Assembly (NCBI GenBank): GCA_017416485.1
Contig: JAFQCH010000018.1
Span: 1 to 64,000, forward strand
Direction of reading: 5' to 3'
Source: Clostridia bacterium
GTDB taxonomy: Bacteria > Bacillota > Clostridia > Oscillospirales > Acutalibacteraceae
DNA: 64,000 bases
Shown: positions 36,761 to 44,821 of the stretch, piece after piece
Position numbering within the stretch: position 1 is the stretch's first letter
Layout of the letters: each line of letters starts with the position of its first letter
Translations under genes and position numbers: made by a program
The notes under the pieces: model-generated
Told to the model about the DNA's origin: nothing
Databases searched by the model: none
The model's input: only the letters and a program-made list of their open reading frames with translations

Positions 36761-37933
36761 ATGAAAAAAGTCCTTTCCGTTATCCTTTCACTTTGCATGG
36801 TTCTTCCGTTTGCATTTGCTGTAACTGCAACGGAAAACACAGATGTACTGCAGTTTGATGAAAACGGCGAATTTGTGATTATGCATCTTTGTGACTGTCA
36901 GGACGGTTTCCCTGCAAGCGAAACCATGCTTGCGTTCATCCGCTATACCATTGCAAAGTATGATCCTGATATCGTTGTTCTCGGCGGCGACAACACCGTT
37001 GGCCCTAAAGAAACAAAGGCACAGGCCATTGAAGAACTGGTTACCCCCTTTGTTGAAAGTGAAACCTATTTTGCTGTTACCTTCGGCAATCACGACAATG
37101 AACAGGGTGTTGATAAGGAACAACTGTTGGAATACTATCAGCAGTTCGGCGGCGAATATTGCCTGACGATTGATATTGTTCCCGAGCTGTTCGGTGTCGG
37201 CACACACAATCTGCCTGTTCTCAGTTCCGACGGCAGCAAATATGCTTTCAACATCTGGACATTTGACTCCAATACCTATGTTGAAGGCGGCGGTTATGAT
37301 GCCGTGCATGAAGATCAGATCGAATGGTACAAGCAGACCGCTGCTGATCTTGCAGCAGCCAACGGCGGTGAAGTTGTTCCCGCAATGGCATTCCAACACA
37401 TTATTGTCGGCGAAGTTTTCCCGGCTATATTCCAGACTTATCCCGAAGCACTTGCAGTGCCGGACATCACCAAGACCGTTGACGGTGTGACCTATTCTTT
37501 CACTCCGCAGTATGACCGCATCACAAGCGGCGTTGTTATGGAATTCCCGTGCCCCGGCGAAATCAACTACGGTCAGTTTGATGCCTTCCTTGCAGTCGGC
37601 GATGTGATTGCAACCTTCTCCGGCCATGACCACATCAACTCCTTTACCGTTCCTTATAAGGGCATTGACATTGTCAATACCCCCGGTGCAACATTTAACT
37701 CTTACGGTGATGATTCCAACCGCGGTTGCCGCATTCTGACCATCAACGAAAATGATCCCGAAAATTACAAGAATGAACTTGTCAGCATTTCGGATGTTAT
37801 TCTCAGCGGCGAAGACGAAGCACTCAATGCAACAAAAGATGCTTCCATGATCAAAGCTTTGTTCGGTAAATTCGTGCAGATCATCATCGATGTTTTCTGC
37901 AAGGTTGTCGGCTTTATTCAGGGCATTGCATAA
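36761..37933 (+). CDS. Secreted calcineurin-like metallophosphoesterase
   Basis: The 390-residue protein starts with a signal peptide (MKKVLSVILSLCMVLPFAFA, residues 1-~22). The metal motifs of the calcineurin family follow in order: D near residue 46, GGDN at about 76-79, GNHDNE near 107, a central H in FQH, and SGHDH near 290. These bind two metal ions and hydrolyse phosphoester bonds; the target may be extracellular nucleotides or sugar phosphates. The last ~25 residues form a hydrophobic helix (FVQIIIDVFCKVVGFIQ), like the end of the giant protein. AAAGGAG precedes the ATG. Confidence 0.88.
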   Translation: MKKVLSVILSLCMVLPFAFAVTATENTDVLQFDENGEFVIMHLCDCQDGFPASETMLAFIRYTIAKYDPDIVVLGGDNTVGPKETKAQAIEELVTPFVESETYFAVTFGNHDNEQGVDKEQLLEYYQQFGGEYCLTIDIVPELFGVGTHNLPVLSSDGSKYAFNIWTFDSNTYVEGGGYDAVHEDQIEWYKQTAADLAAANGGEVVPAMAFQHIIVGEVFPAIFQTYPEALAVPDITKTVDGVTYSFTPQYDRITSGVVMEFPCPGEINYGQFDAFLAVGDVIATFSGHDHINSFTVPYKGIDIVNTPGATFNSYGDDSNRGCRILTINENDPENYKNELVSISDVILSGEDEALNATKDASMIKALFGKFVQIIIDVFCKVVGFIQGIA

Positions 37934-37956
37934 GTCATAAAACAGAATAATACAAC

Positions 37957-37998
37957 ATATGCTCTTGTGGGATATTTCCTGCAAGAGCATATATTTTT
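37957..37998 (+). terminator. Terminator after the secreted phosphoesterase
   Basis: ATATGCTCTTG (37957-37967) pairs with CAAGAGCATAT (37982-37992), followed by ATTTTT. Confidence 0.8.
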
Positions 37999-38017
37999 GC
38001 CTGAAATTGTCTATTTT

Positions 38018-38041
38018 TTAACGTTAATAATTTAACGTTAA
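38018..38041. promoter_or_regulatory. Twin palindromes TTAACGTTAA
   Basis: Two perfect 10-bp palindromes (38018-38027 and 38032-38041) have centres 14 bp apart. They are ~92 bp upstream of the permease -35 box and may be an operator for a dimeric regulator. Confidence 0.4.
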
Positions 38042-38132
38042 AGCATTAACAAAAACTTGATTGATATTGCACAAATTGCAAAGATACTCCTTGTGCAGAC
38101 TATTTAAACTTTTTTATCATCCGTGAATTTGC

Positions 38133-38161
38133 TTGCAATCAATTTGTTTTCATGTTACAAT
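38133..38161 (+). promoter_or_regulatory. Predicted promoter of the permease gene
   Basis: TTGCAA (38133-38138), 17 nt, TACAAT (38156-38161). Confidence 0.65.
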
Positions 38162-38192
38162 TTTACCGAAATTTTTGTATTTATAGGAGAAC

Positions 38193-39467
38193 ATGATGAT
38201 TCCTGCCATTATTCTTTTTGCTTTGACCTATGTGCTGATTCTTGTTTTCAGCAAATATCGTCCGTATATTGCATTGGCTTCGGGGGTTCTTTTTGTTGTT
38301 ACCGGAATGTTGCCGCTTGGTGATGTTTTCGGCTCCATTGACTTTAATGTTCTTTTGATGATTGCGGGTACCATGGGAATCGTCGCTTTGTTCATTGAAA
38401 GCAAAATGCCGTCGCTGCTTGCCGACCTTGTTATGGAAAAAGTTCCCACTGTGCAAATAGCGGCAGTTGCCATGGCATTGTTTGCTGGCATCATTTCCGC
38501 TTTTGTTGATAACGTTGCGACCGTTCTGATGGTGGCGCCTGTTGCCTTGGAGATTTGTAAAAAGCTGAAAACCAACCCTGTTCCGTTTATTATCGGCATT
38601 GCTGTTTCTTCCAACCTGCAAGGTGCGGCAACGCTGGTCGGTGACACCACCGCAATCATGCTCGGTTCCGCCCTGGATATGAGTTTTCTTGACTTTATTA
38701 TCTACAATGGAAAACCCGGTATATTCTTTGCGGTTGAACTCGGTGCCGTGCTTTCTGCATTGATTCTCGCTGTTCTCTTCCGCAAAGAAAAGAAACCTAT
38801 TCCGAAAACCGGTGAAAGAACAAAAGTCACAGATTACGTTCCTACTGTCCTTCTTGTCGGTGTTATTGTGGCACTCATCGGTGCATCGTTTATTCCCAAC
38901 AAACCCGACATCACCAATGGTTTGATCTGTTGTGTGCTGATGGTGATCGGGCTTGTTTATAACTTTATTCGCAAGAAAAATATTTCCGCAATCATCGAAC
39001 CTGTCAAACAGATCGACTTTGAAACCATCGGCTTATTGCTCGGATTGTTCCTTATGATCGGCGGTATCTCCGCACAGGGCGTTATTGATGCAGCGGCAAA
39101 TCTGCTTGCAAAAGCAGGCGGCGGCAACATCTTCTTCCTTTACACGGTTGTTACCTGGGCATCGGTTCTGATTTCTGCATTTATCGACAACATTCCGTAT
39201 GTCGCAACCATGATTCCCGTTATCGGCGGGCTTGCTACGGCTCTTGATATTGACCCGACGGTGCTGTATTTCGGTCTTCTTTCGGGGGCAACCCTCGGCG
39301 GCAACTGCACTCCCATCGGTGCATCTGCTAACATTACGGGTATCGGCATCCTTCGCAAAGAAGGTTACGAAGTCAAAAACAGCGACTTCTTCAAGATCGG
39401 CATTCCGTTCACACTTGCCGCTATTATTCCGGCTTACATCTTCCTGTGGATCTTCTACGGCGTATAA
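38193..39467 (+). CDS. Ion-transporter-superfamily permease (SLC13/ArsB/CitM-like)
   Basis: The 424-residue membrane protein has about 11-12 helices in two related halves. The half-repeats carry AFVDNVATVLMVAP and AFIDNIPYVATMIP, the re-entrant loop pattern of the IT superfamily (ArsB, NhaD, SLC13). SNLQGAATLVGDTTA and GGNCTPIGASANI are the paired substrate/ion-binding motifs. It moves an anion such as a dicarboxylate, sulfate or arsenite, or works as a Na+/H+ antiporter; no arsenic genes are nearby. TAGGAGA is the RBS; ATG 38193 is used, 38196 is possible. Confidence 0.85.
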   Translation: MMIPAIILFALTYVLILVFSKYRPYIALASGVLFVVTGMLPLGDVFGSIDFNVLLMIAGTMGIVALFIESKMPSLLADLVMEKVPTVQIAAVAMALFAGIISAFVDNVATVLMVAPVALEICKKLKTNPVPFIIGIAVSSNLQGAATLVGDTTAIMLGSALDMSFLDFIIYNGKPGIFFAVELGAVLSALILAVLFRKEKKPIPKTGERTKVTDYVPTVLLVGVIVALIGASFIPNKPDITNGLICCVLMVIGLVYNFIRKKNISAIIEPVKQIDFETIGLLLGLFLMIGGISAQGVIDAAANLLAKAGGGNIFFLYTVVTWASVLISAFIDNIPYVATMIPVIGGLATALDIDPTVLYFGLLSGATLGGNCTPIGASANITGIGILRKEGYEVKNSDFFKIGIPFTLAAIIPAYIFLWIFYGV

Positions 39468-39474
39468 AAACAAG

Positions 39475-39508
39475 AGCGCTTGGTGAGCTGTTCACCAAGC
39501 GCTTTCTT
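39475..39508. terminator. Bidirectional terminator between permease and phosphoesterase
   Basis: AGCGCTTGGTGA (39475-39486) pairs with TCACCAAGCGCT (39492-39503). Confidence 0.82.
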
Positions 39509-39513
39509 CATGT

Positions 39514-40662
39514 TTATTTTGTGATTTTGCGGATAACGGCAGCGGTTGTGCCGATGAGAGCAACTGCGGTTGCTCCCAACAGGGAATACTTGTATTTCTG
39601 CAAACCGTCTGCATCCAGCAGATAACGAAGCTGTGCCCAAACGCCATTGCCCATAATATTATCATAGGTCAGATGGTAGGTCTTGAAATCTGCGGGGTTC
39701 TTTTCGTCCAGTTCAAAAATACGCACACCGCGGTTTTTGACACCGTAACAACGTAAGGAGGCACATGCTGTTTGAATCATACGAACCCCGTTCCATGTGC
39801 CGTCAAAGCAATTAGTGTGGTCATGCCCTGCAACGACGGCCTGAATGGTGCCGTCTTCTTTAATCGCATCAAACAGCCCTGTATTCTTTTCAAGCATGCA
39901 CGGAAACTCACCGAGATCACCGCTTGCAAGATGCGGATTCAGGCGATAAAATTTCTTTTCTTTGGTTTCTCCATACAGATGATGGTCGATCACACCGCCC
40001 ACATACGGCGGGCATTCTTCCAGCAGATTTGCTTGCTCGGGCAGGGGAATGTGGATAAAGAACAGGCCCGGGATTGCACCGACAGTTTCCTTTGTTTTAG
40101 TGCTTACCTTTCTGAACCATGCAACTGCTTCTTCTGTTACGTAGGAATAAGTTTTCTTTTCCTGCTTGTCCTGCCATGCACTGTCAAACAGCCAAAAACG
40201 GAAAATCTCCTTTGTTTTGTCGGAAGAAAACAGGGGAATATAGCAAGTTCCGACTTCATGTATGTATTCTTTTTCTGTCGGCATTATGCAATTGGGGTAA
40301 CTGCTGTAAATTTCGGCTATTTCCTGCTTTGTAAGGCAGTTCATGTCATCGTGGTTGCCGAAGATGTAAACGAACGGAATGCCCCTTTTTTCAAGCGGAG
40401 CAATGATGTGGTCAATGGCTTTGATCATTCTTTTCTTTTCGCCGGCATCTGTTTTAACGGTATGTTTGGAACCGAACCGCGCATCGCGCAGATGATTGCC
40501 GAGCACATTGTCCCCGGTAAACACAACAAGGTCGGGTTTGACCTGATCATATACTTTATCAAGCATTGCGATCATGGTGTGGTTTGCAAAAGAAAGATCC
40601 TGCGGGTCGCTGACCTGCATCACGGTCAAATGTCCGTTCTTAAAACATATTTTTTTATTCAT
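39514..40662 (-). CDS. Calcineurin-like metallophosphoesterase with C-terminal membrane anchor
   Basis: The 382-residue protein shows VSDPQD (about 19), FTGDN, GNHDD, a central H and AGHDHTN, the ordered metal motifs of the family. There is no signal peptide; the C-terminus has one hydrophobic helix (LGATAVALIGTTAAVI) followed by RKITK, so it may be a tail-anchored membrane protein facing the cytoplasm. The ATG at 40662 is chosen; a TTG two codons earlier is possible. No clear RBS is seen, and a strong terminator hairpin lies only 12 nt upstream. It is related to the secreted phosphoesterase at 36.8 kb. Confidence 0.85.
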   Translation of the reverse strand: MNKKICFKNGHLTVMQVSDPQDLSFANHTMIAMLDKVYDQVKPDLVVFTGDNVLGNHLRDARFGSKHTVKTDAGEKKRMIKAIDHIIAPLEKRGIPFVYIFGNHDDMNCLTKQEIAEIYSSYPNCIMPTEKEYIHEVGTCYIPLFSSDKTKEIFRFWLFDSAWQDKQEKKTYSYVTEEAVAWFRKVSTKTKETVGAIPGLFFIHIPLPEQANLLEECPPYVGGVIDHHLYGETKEKKFYRLNPHLASGDLGEFPCMLEKNTGLFDAIKEDGTIQAVVAGHDHTNCFDGTWNGVRMIQTACASLRCYGVKNRGVRIFELDEKNPADFKTYHLTYDNIMGNGVWAQLRYLLDADGLQKYKYSLLGATAVALIGTTAAVIRKITK

Positions 40663-40694
40663 AATCAAAAATCGGGGCGGTCTGCAGACCGCCC
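40661..40694 (-). terminator. Terminator at the end of T-box operon A
   Basis: A perfect 20-bp palindrome, GGGCGGTCTGCAGACCGCCC (40675-40694), is followed on the minus strand by CGATTTTT. It ends the ACT-protein transcript, just before the next start codon. Confidence 0.85.
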
Positions 40695-40703
40695 TTGTCC
40701 TTT

Positions 40704-41141
40704 TTAAAGAGATTGAATGTCGCTTTCGTTGATTTCGCGAATGCCTTTTTCCCGGAACAGTTTTTCTGCGGTGGCGAGATCATGCTCATTGATGCGAAGC
40801 ACCACATAGGCATCCTTTTTGGAGTTGGAAATGAACGCATAGGTGTATTCAACAACAATGTTTGCATCTGCAAGAATGCGCAATACGCTTGCAAGGCCGC
40901 CGGGTGTATCGGGAACGGCAACCGCGCAGATTTCGGTGATGTTTACAACGCAGTTTTTGTCGCGAAGCACTTTTGCGGCTTTTTCGGTGTCGTTGACGAT
41001 CAGACGAAGAATGCCGAAATCCTGTGTTTCTGCAATGGAAAGCGCACGAAGGTCAACGCTGTTTTCAGCAAGAATGCCTGTGATATCGGCGAGTGCACCG
41101 GACTTGTTTTCTACAAAAATGGAAAGCTGTTTAATAGCCAT
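40704..41141 (-). CDS. Tandem ACT-domain protein
   Basis: The 145-residue protein is two ACT domains in a row: about 1-68 (KQLSIFVENKSGALADITGI) and about 70-145 (VPDTPGGLASVLRILADANI). ACT domains bind amino acids. Genes of this type are usually beside paaK in anaerobes, as here (12 bp gap), and are thought to sense or modulate aromatic or branched-chain amino-acid metabolism. It is the last gene of operon A. GAGGAATA precedes the ATG. Confidence 0.88.
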   Translation of the reverse strand: MAIKQLSIFVENKSGALADITGILAENSVDLRALSIAETQDFGILRLIVNDTEKAAKVLRDKNCVVNITEICAVAVPDTPGGLASVLRILADANIVVEYTYAFISNSKKDAYVVLRINEHDLATAEKLFREKGIREINESDIQSL

Positions 41142-41153
41142 TTTTATTCCTCC

Positions 41154-42464
41154 TTAATCGTGCAGTTTTCTGTTGTCGATTACTCTCTTTGCTTTGCCTT
41201 CAAAACGGGGGAGTGTATTGGGGGCAACGAGCTTCACCGTAGCCTGAATTCCGAGCAGTTCTCGGATAGCAATTTGCAGTTTTCTTTCAGCTGCAGTCAG
41301 TGCCGTTGTGACATCGCTGAACATGTCGGCGGAAATTTCAACCTGCACTTCAAGTGTGTCGGAATTCTTAACACGGTCAACCACAAGCATGTAGTTGGGG
41401 GCAAATCCCTGTTCAAGAAGCACGGTTTCAATTTGCGACGGGAATACATTGACACCGCGGATAATAAGCATGTCATCCGTTCTGCCGAGAATCTTGCTCA
41501 TACGGGCAAAACTTCTGCCGCATTCGCACTTTTCGCGAGTGATGTAACCGAGGTCCTTGGTTCTGTAGCGAATAACAGGGAAGGCTTCTTTTGTGATGCA
41601 GGTGAATACGATTTCACCAATCGTGCCGTCGGGCACGGGGTCAAATGTTTCGGGATCAAGCACTTCAATAATGAAATGGTCTTCATTGACATGCATGCCG
41701 CACTGCTTTTCACAAGTGAAAGAAACGCCGGGGCCCATAACTTCTGTAAGGCCGTAAATATCATAAGCCTTGATTTTCAGTTTATCTTCGATATACTGAC
41801 GCATTTCTTCCGTCCATGGTTCTGCACCGAAAATACCTGCTTTCAGCGGCAGTTTGGAAGCATCAATGCCTGCCTGTTCAACCGCTTCCGCAATGGTCAT
41901 TGCATACGACGGGGTGCAGCAGAGAATGGTCGAACCGAAGTCTTCAAGGATGGTAACCTGTCTTTTTGTCTGACCGGCAGAAACAGGGATGGCCGTTGCA
42001 CCAATCTGCTGTGCACCGTAGTGCAGGCCGAAACCACCGGTAAAAAGACCGTAACCGTAAGAAACATGCACAAAATCGGTTTCATCTGCACCTGCTGCCA
42101 CAAGAGCTCTTGCGCAGATTTCACCCCAGGTGTGAACGTCCTTTTCGGTGTAACCGACAACGATCTGTTTGCCGGTTGTGCCGCTGGAAGCGTGCAGCTC
42201 AACCACTTCACTCAGGTCTGTTGCAAACATGCCGTAAGGATACGTATCACGCAGATCCTGCTTGGTGGTGAAGGGAAGCTTTGTGATGTCTTTGATATTT
42301 TTGATGTCTTCGGGTTTTACGCCTGCTTCATCCATACGCTGACGGTACATCGGTACTTTTTCATATACTCTCTTGACCGTTGCAATAAGACGTTCGCTTT
42401 GAAGAGAATCGAGCGTTTCGCGTGAAGCGGTTTCGATCTCCTCCTGCCAATACTTCATTTTCAT
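41154..42464 (-). CDS. Phenylacetate-CoA ligase PaaK-type
   Basis: The 436-residue adenylate-forming enzyme activates phenylacetate or indoleacetate (or another carboxylate) to its CoA ester. Visible are YWQEEIETASRE at the start, LHASSGTTGKQIVVGYT as the ATP-binding P-loop, YDIYGLTEVMGPG, and a C-terminal RKLHD. It follows iorAB in the same operon, so it works with the CoA ester that Ior makes or consumes. The ATG at 42464 is chosen: AAGGA lies 9 nt upstream. Upstream ATGs (42473, 42515) have poor spacing. Confidence 0.9.
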   Translation of the reverse strand: MKMKYWQEEIETASRETLDSLQSERLIATVKRVYEKVPMYRQRMDEAGVKPEDIKNIKDITKLPFTTKQDLRDTYPYGMFATDLSEVVELHASSGTTGKQIVVGYTEKDVHTWGEICARALVAAGADETDFVHVSYGYGLFTGGFGLHYGAQQIGATAIPVSAGQTKRQVTILEDFGSTILCCTPSYAMTIAEAVEQAGIDASKLPLKAGIFGAEPWTEEMRQYIEDKLKIKAYDIYGLTEVMGPGVSFTCEKQCGMHVNEDHFIIEVLDPETFDPVPDGTIGEIVFTCITKEAFPVIRYRTKDLGYITREKCECGRSFARMSKILGRTDDMLIIRGVNVFPSQIETVLLEQGFAPNYMLVVDRVKNSDTLEVQVEISADMFSDVTTALTAAERKLQIAIRELLGIQATVKLVAPNTLPRFEGKAKRVIDNRKLHD

Positions 42465-42492
42465 AGTAACCATTCCTTTATATAAAAATTGA

Positions 42493-43065
42493 TTATGCGT
42501 TAAAGCCGAGTGCAAATGCTTTTTTGTTCAGTTCCACAAATTTGGGAGCGACAAGTTGCTCGATCTGAGCGATCCACTTGTCATACTCAATGTGGAAATA
42601 CTTTGCAAGTCTGCCCATCAGCACAATGTTGACAGCCTTGGAGGAACCTGCTTCGTTTGCAAGGGAAAGTGCATCCAATCCGTCCACAAACGCACCCTGT
42701 GCGGTGATCTCATCGAGAATATCATGCGGATAAACAGCCGCCCCCGTGATAACGGGCATGGGGTCAATTTCTTGGGTATTCACAATGATCTTGCCGTCTT
42801 TTTTCAGGCATTTTGCCCAACGGGCAGCTTCGAGTTTTTCAAACGAAATAATGAAATCGGCTTCGCCGTCTTCAATGATGGGGGATGCGACCTTGTCGCC
42901 GAAGCGGACATAAGTAACCACGGAACCGCCACGCTGGCTCATGCCGTGAACTTCCGAAACTTTTACATCGTAGCCTTCATTCACAAGGAGATTGCCGAGC
43001 ACGCGGCTTGCAAGAAGCGAACCCTGTCCGCCGACACCGACGATCATAATGCTGGTTGTGTTCAT
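42493..43065 (-). CDS. iorB: Indolepyruvate:ferredoxin oxidoreductase beta subunit IorB
   Basis: The 190-residue gamma-type domain begins with IMIVGVGGQGSLLASR, the GGQG motif of 2-oxoacid:acceptor oxidoreductases, and has SEVHGMSQRGGSVVTYVR. It pairs with IorA. ATG 43065 is preceded by AAGGAGGTT; a longer frame to 43143 overlaps iorA and is rejected. The complex links arylpyruvates, CoA and ferredoxin to aryl-acetyl-CoA and CO2, and the reaction is reversible. Confidence 0.92.
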   Translation of the reverse strand: MNTTSIMIVGVGGQGSLLASRVLGNLLVNEGYDVKVSEVHGMSQRGGSVVTYVRFGDKVASPIIEDGEADFIISFEKLEAARWAKCLKKDGKIIVNTQEIDPMPVITGAAVYPHDILDEITAQGAFVDGLDALSLANEAGSSKAVNIVLMGRLAKYFHIEYDKWIAQIEQLVAPKFVELNKKAFALGFNA

Positions 43066-43078
43066 CTTTGTAACCTCC

Positions 43079-44800
43079 TTATTCAATTGCGCCGAATGCG
43101 CAAAGCTGTTCGCAGACACCGCAACCCACGCAAAGCGTTGCATCGATGTGTGCCTTGCCGTCTACCATGCTGATAGCGGGACAACCGATCTTCATGCACA
43201 TTTTGCAGGAACGGCATTTGTCTTTATCAATTTTAACGGGCGGTTTTGCCTTGACGGATTTAAGAAGCACGCAGGGACGTCTGGAAATAATGACGGACGG
43301 TTCGTCTGCGGCAAGTTCTTCTTTGATTGCCGTATCGCAGGCTTTCAGGTCATAAGGATCCACCACGCGGACGCGCTTGATTCCGACAGCACGGCAAAGT
43401 GCTTCAAGATCGATCTTTGCGGCGGGATCGCCTTTGATGTTGTAACCCGTGGTCGGGTTCTGCTGATGTCCGGTCATGCCGGTGATAGAGTTGTCAAGAA
43501 TAATAACAAGAGAGTGTGAGTCATTGTAAGCAATGTTGACAAGCCCCGTAATACCCGAGTGCATGAAGGTGGAGTCACCGATGACGGCACAGGTCTTCAT
43601 TTCGTCATTGCCGAGTGCCTTGTTGAAACCGTGCAGACCCGATACGGATGCGCCCATGCAAAGAACGGCATCCAGTGCATCCAACGGCTTCTGTGCACCG
43701 AGCGTGTAGCAACCGATATCACCCATAACGGTGACTTTGTTCTTGGAAAGAGTATAGAACAAACCTCTGTGCGGGCAACCGGCACACATAACGGGAGGAC
43801 GTACGGGAATGGCAGATGCGGGAGCAAAGCCCGTTTTTTCTTCCAGACCGAAAACCTTGGCAATGCTCTTTTGGGAATATTCGCCGAGAGGTGTGAACAA
43901 GTCTTTGCCTTCGCAAGCAAGACCGAGGTTTTTACAATGGGTTTCAATGATGCCGTCGAGTTCTTCAATCACAACAAGACGGTTAACCTTTGCGGCAAAT
44001 TCAGTAATCAGTTTAACGGGCAGGGGATTGACAAGACCGAGTTTGAGGACACTGACGCTGTTGCCGAAAATTTCTTTGACATACTGATAGCAAGTGCCCG
44101 ATGTGATGATGCCGAGCTCTGTGCCGCCCATTTCCACCTTGTTGAACGGACAGTCTTCTGCAAAGGCAACCAGTTTTTGTGTGCGTTCTTCAACGATGGG
44201 ATGACGCAACTTTGCGTTTGCGGGCATCATAATGTTTTTGCCTGCTTTCTTTTCGTAAGCAATGCGCGTTTTTTCTTCTCTTTCACCGAGTTCAACAATG
44301 CTCTGCGAGTGTGCGATTCTGGTGCACATTCTCAAAATAACGGGAGTGTCAAACTCTTCGGAAATGTCAAAAGCGGTTTTTGCAAAGAAAAGGCTTTCTG
44401 CGGAATCGGCAGGTTCAAGCATCGGCACTTTTGCGGCAATGGCGTAGTGGCGCGAATCCTGTTCATTCTGCGAAGAGTGCATGCCGGGGTCATCTGCAAC
44501 GCAAATCAGCAAACCGCCGTTGACACCCGTATAAGAAAGGGTGAAAAGCGGGTCTGCAGCCACGTTCAGACCGACGTGCTTCATGGCACAAGCGGAACGA
44601 ACCCCTGCAAGGGATGCGCCGAAAGCAGCTTCCATGGCAACCTTTTCGTTGGGTGCCCATTCGCAGTGCATTTCGTCATATTTCGCGGAAAATTCCGTGA
44701 TTTCCGTGGACGGCGTACCGGGGTAACTGGAAACGACCTTGACACCGGCTTCATAAATACCTCTGGCAACGGCTTCGTTGCCGATCATCAGTTTTTTCAT
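43079..44800 (-). CDS. iorA: Indolepyruvate:ferredoxin oxidoreductase alpha subunit IorA
   Basis: The 573-residue subunit has the pyrimidine domain at the N-terminus (SSYPGTPSTEITEF, EWAPNEKVAMEAAFGASLAG) and the TPP-binding domain after residue ~340 (CAGCPHRGLFYTL, GDIGCYTLG, and the GDS...N motif in VIGDSTFMHSGI). The C-terminal ~50 residues hold two ferredoxin clusters, CRSCKMCMKIGC and CVGCGVCEQLC. Substrates are aromatic 2-oxoacids (indolepyruvate, phenylpyruvate). Regulation by the upstream leucine-type T-box is unexpected for a purely catabolic enzyme. Confidence 0.94.
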   Translation of the reverse strand: MKKLMIGNEAVARGIYEAGVKVVSSYPGTPSTEITEFSAKYDEMHCEWAPNEKVAMEAAFGASLAGVRSACAMKHVGLNVAADPLFTLSYTGVNGGLLICVADDPGMHSSQNEQDSRHYAIAAKVPMLEPADSAESLFFAKTAFDISEEFDTPVILRMCTRIAHSQSIVELGEREEKTRIAYEKKAGKNIMMPANAKLRHPIVEERTQKLVAFAEDCPFNKVEMGGTELGIITSGTCYQYVKEIFGNSVSVLKLGLVNPLPVKLITEFAAKVNRLVVIEELDGIIETHCKNLGLACEGKDLFTPLGEYSQKSIAKVFGLEEKTGFAPASAIPVRPPVMCAGCPHRGLFYTLSKNKVTVMGDIGCYTLGAQKPLDALDAVLCMGASVSGLHGFNKALGNDEMKTCAVIGDSTFMHSGITGLVNIAYNDSHSLVIILDNSITGMTGHQQNPTTGYNIKGDPAAKIDLEALCRAVGIKRVRVVDPYDLKACDTAIKEELAADEPSVIISRRPCVLLKSVKAKPPVKIDKDKCRSCKMCMKIGCPAISMVDGKAHIDATLCVGCGVCEQLCAFGAIE

Positions 44801-44821
44801 ACCATATCCTCATTTTTTTCA

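Noticed and set aside
40695-42425. 576-codon (+) frame opposite paaK and the ACT gene
   Set aside because: It is antisense to two clear genes of known families; its composition is that of a shadow frame.
41154-44800. Purely catabolic indoleacetate/phenylacetate pathway
   Set aside because: The enzymes allow it, but T-box control at the head of the operon argues for expression on amino-acid starvation; I kept it only as the alternative.
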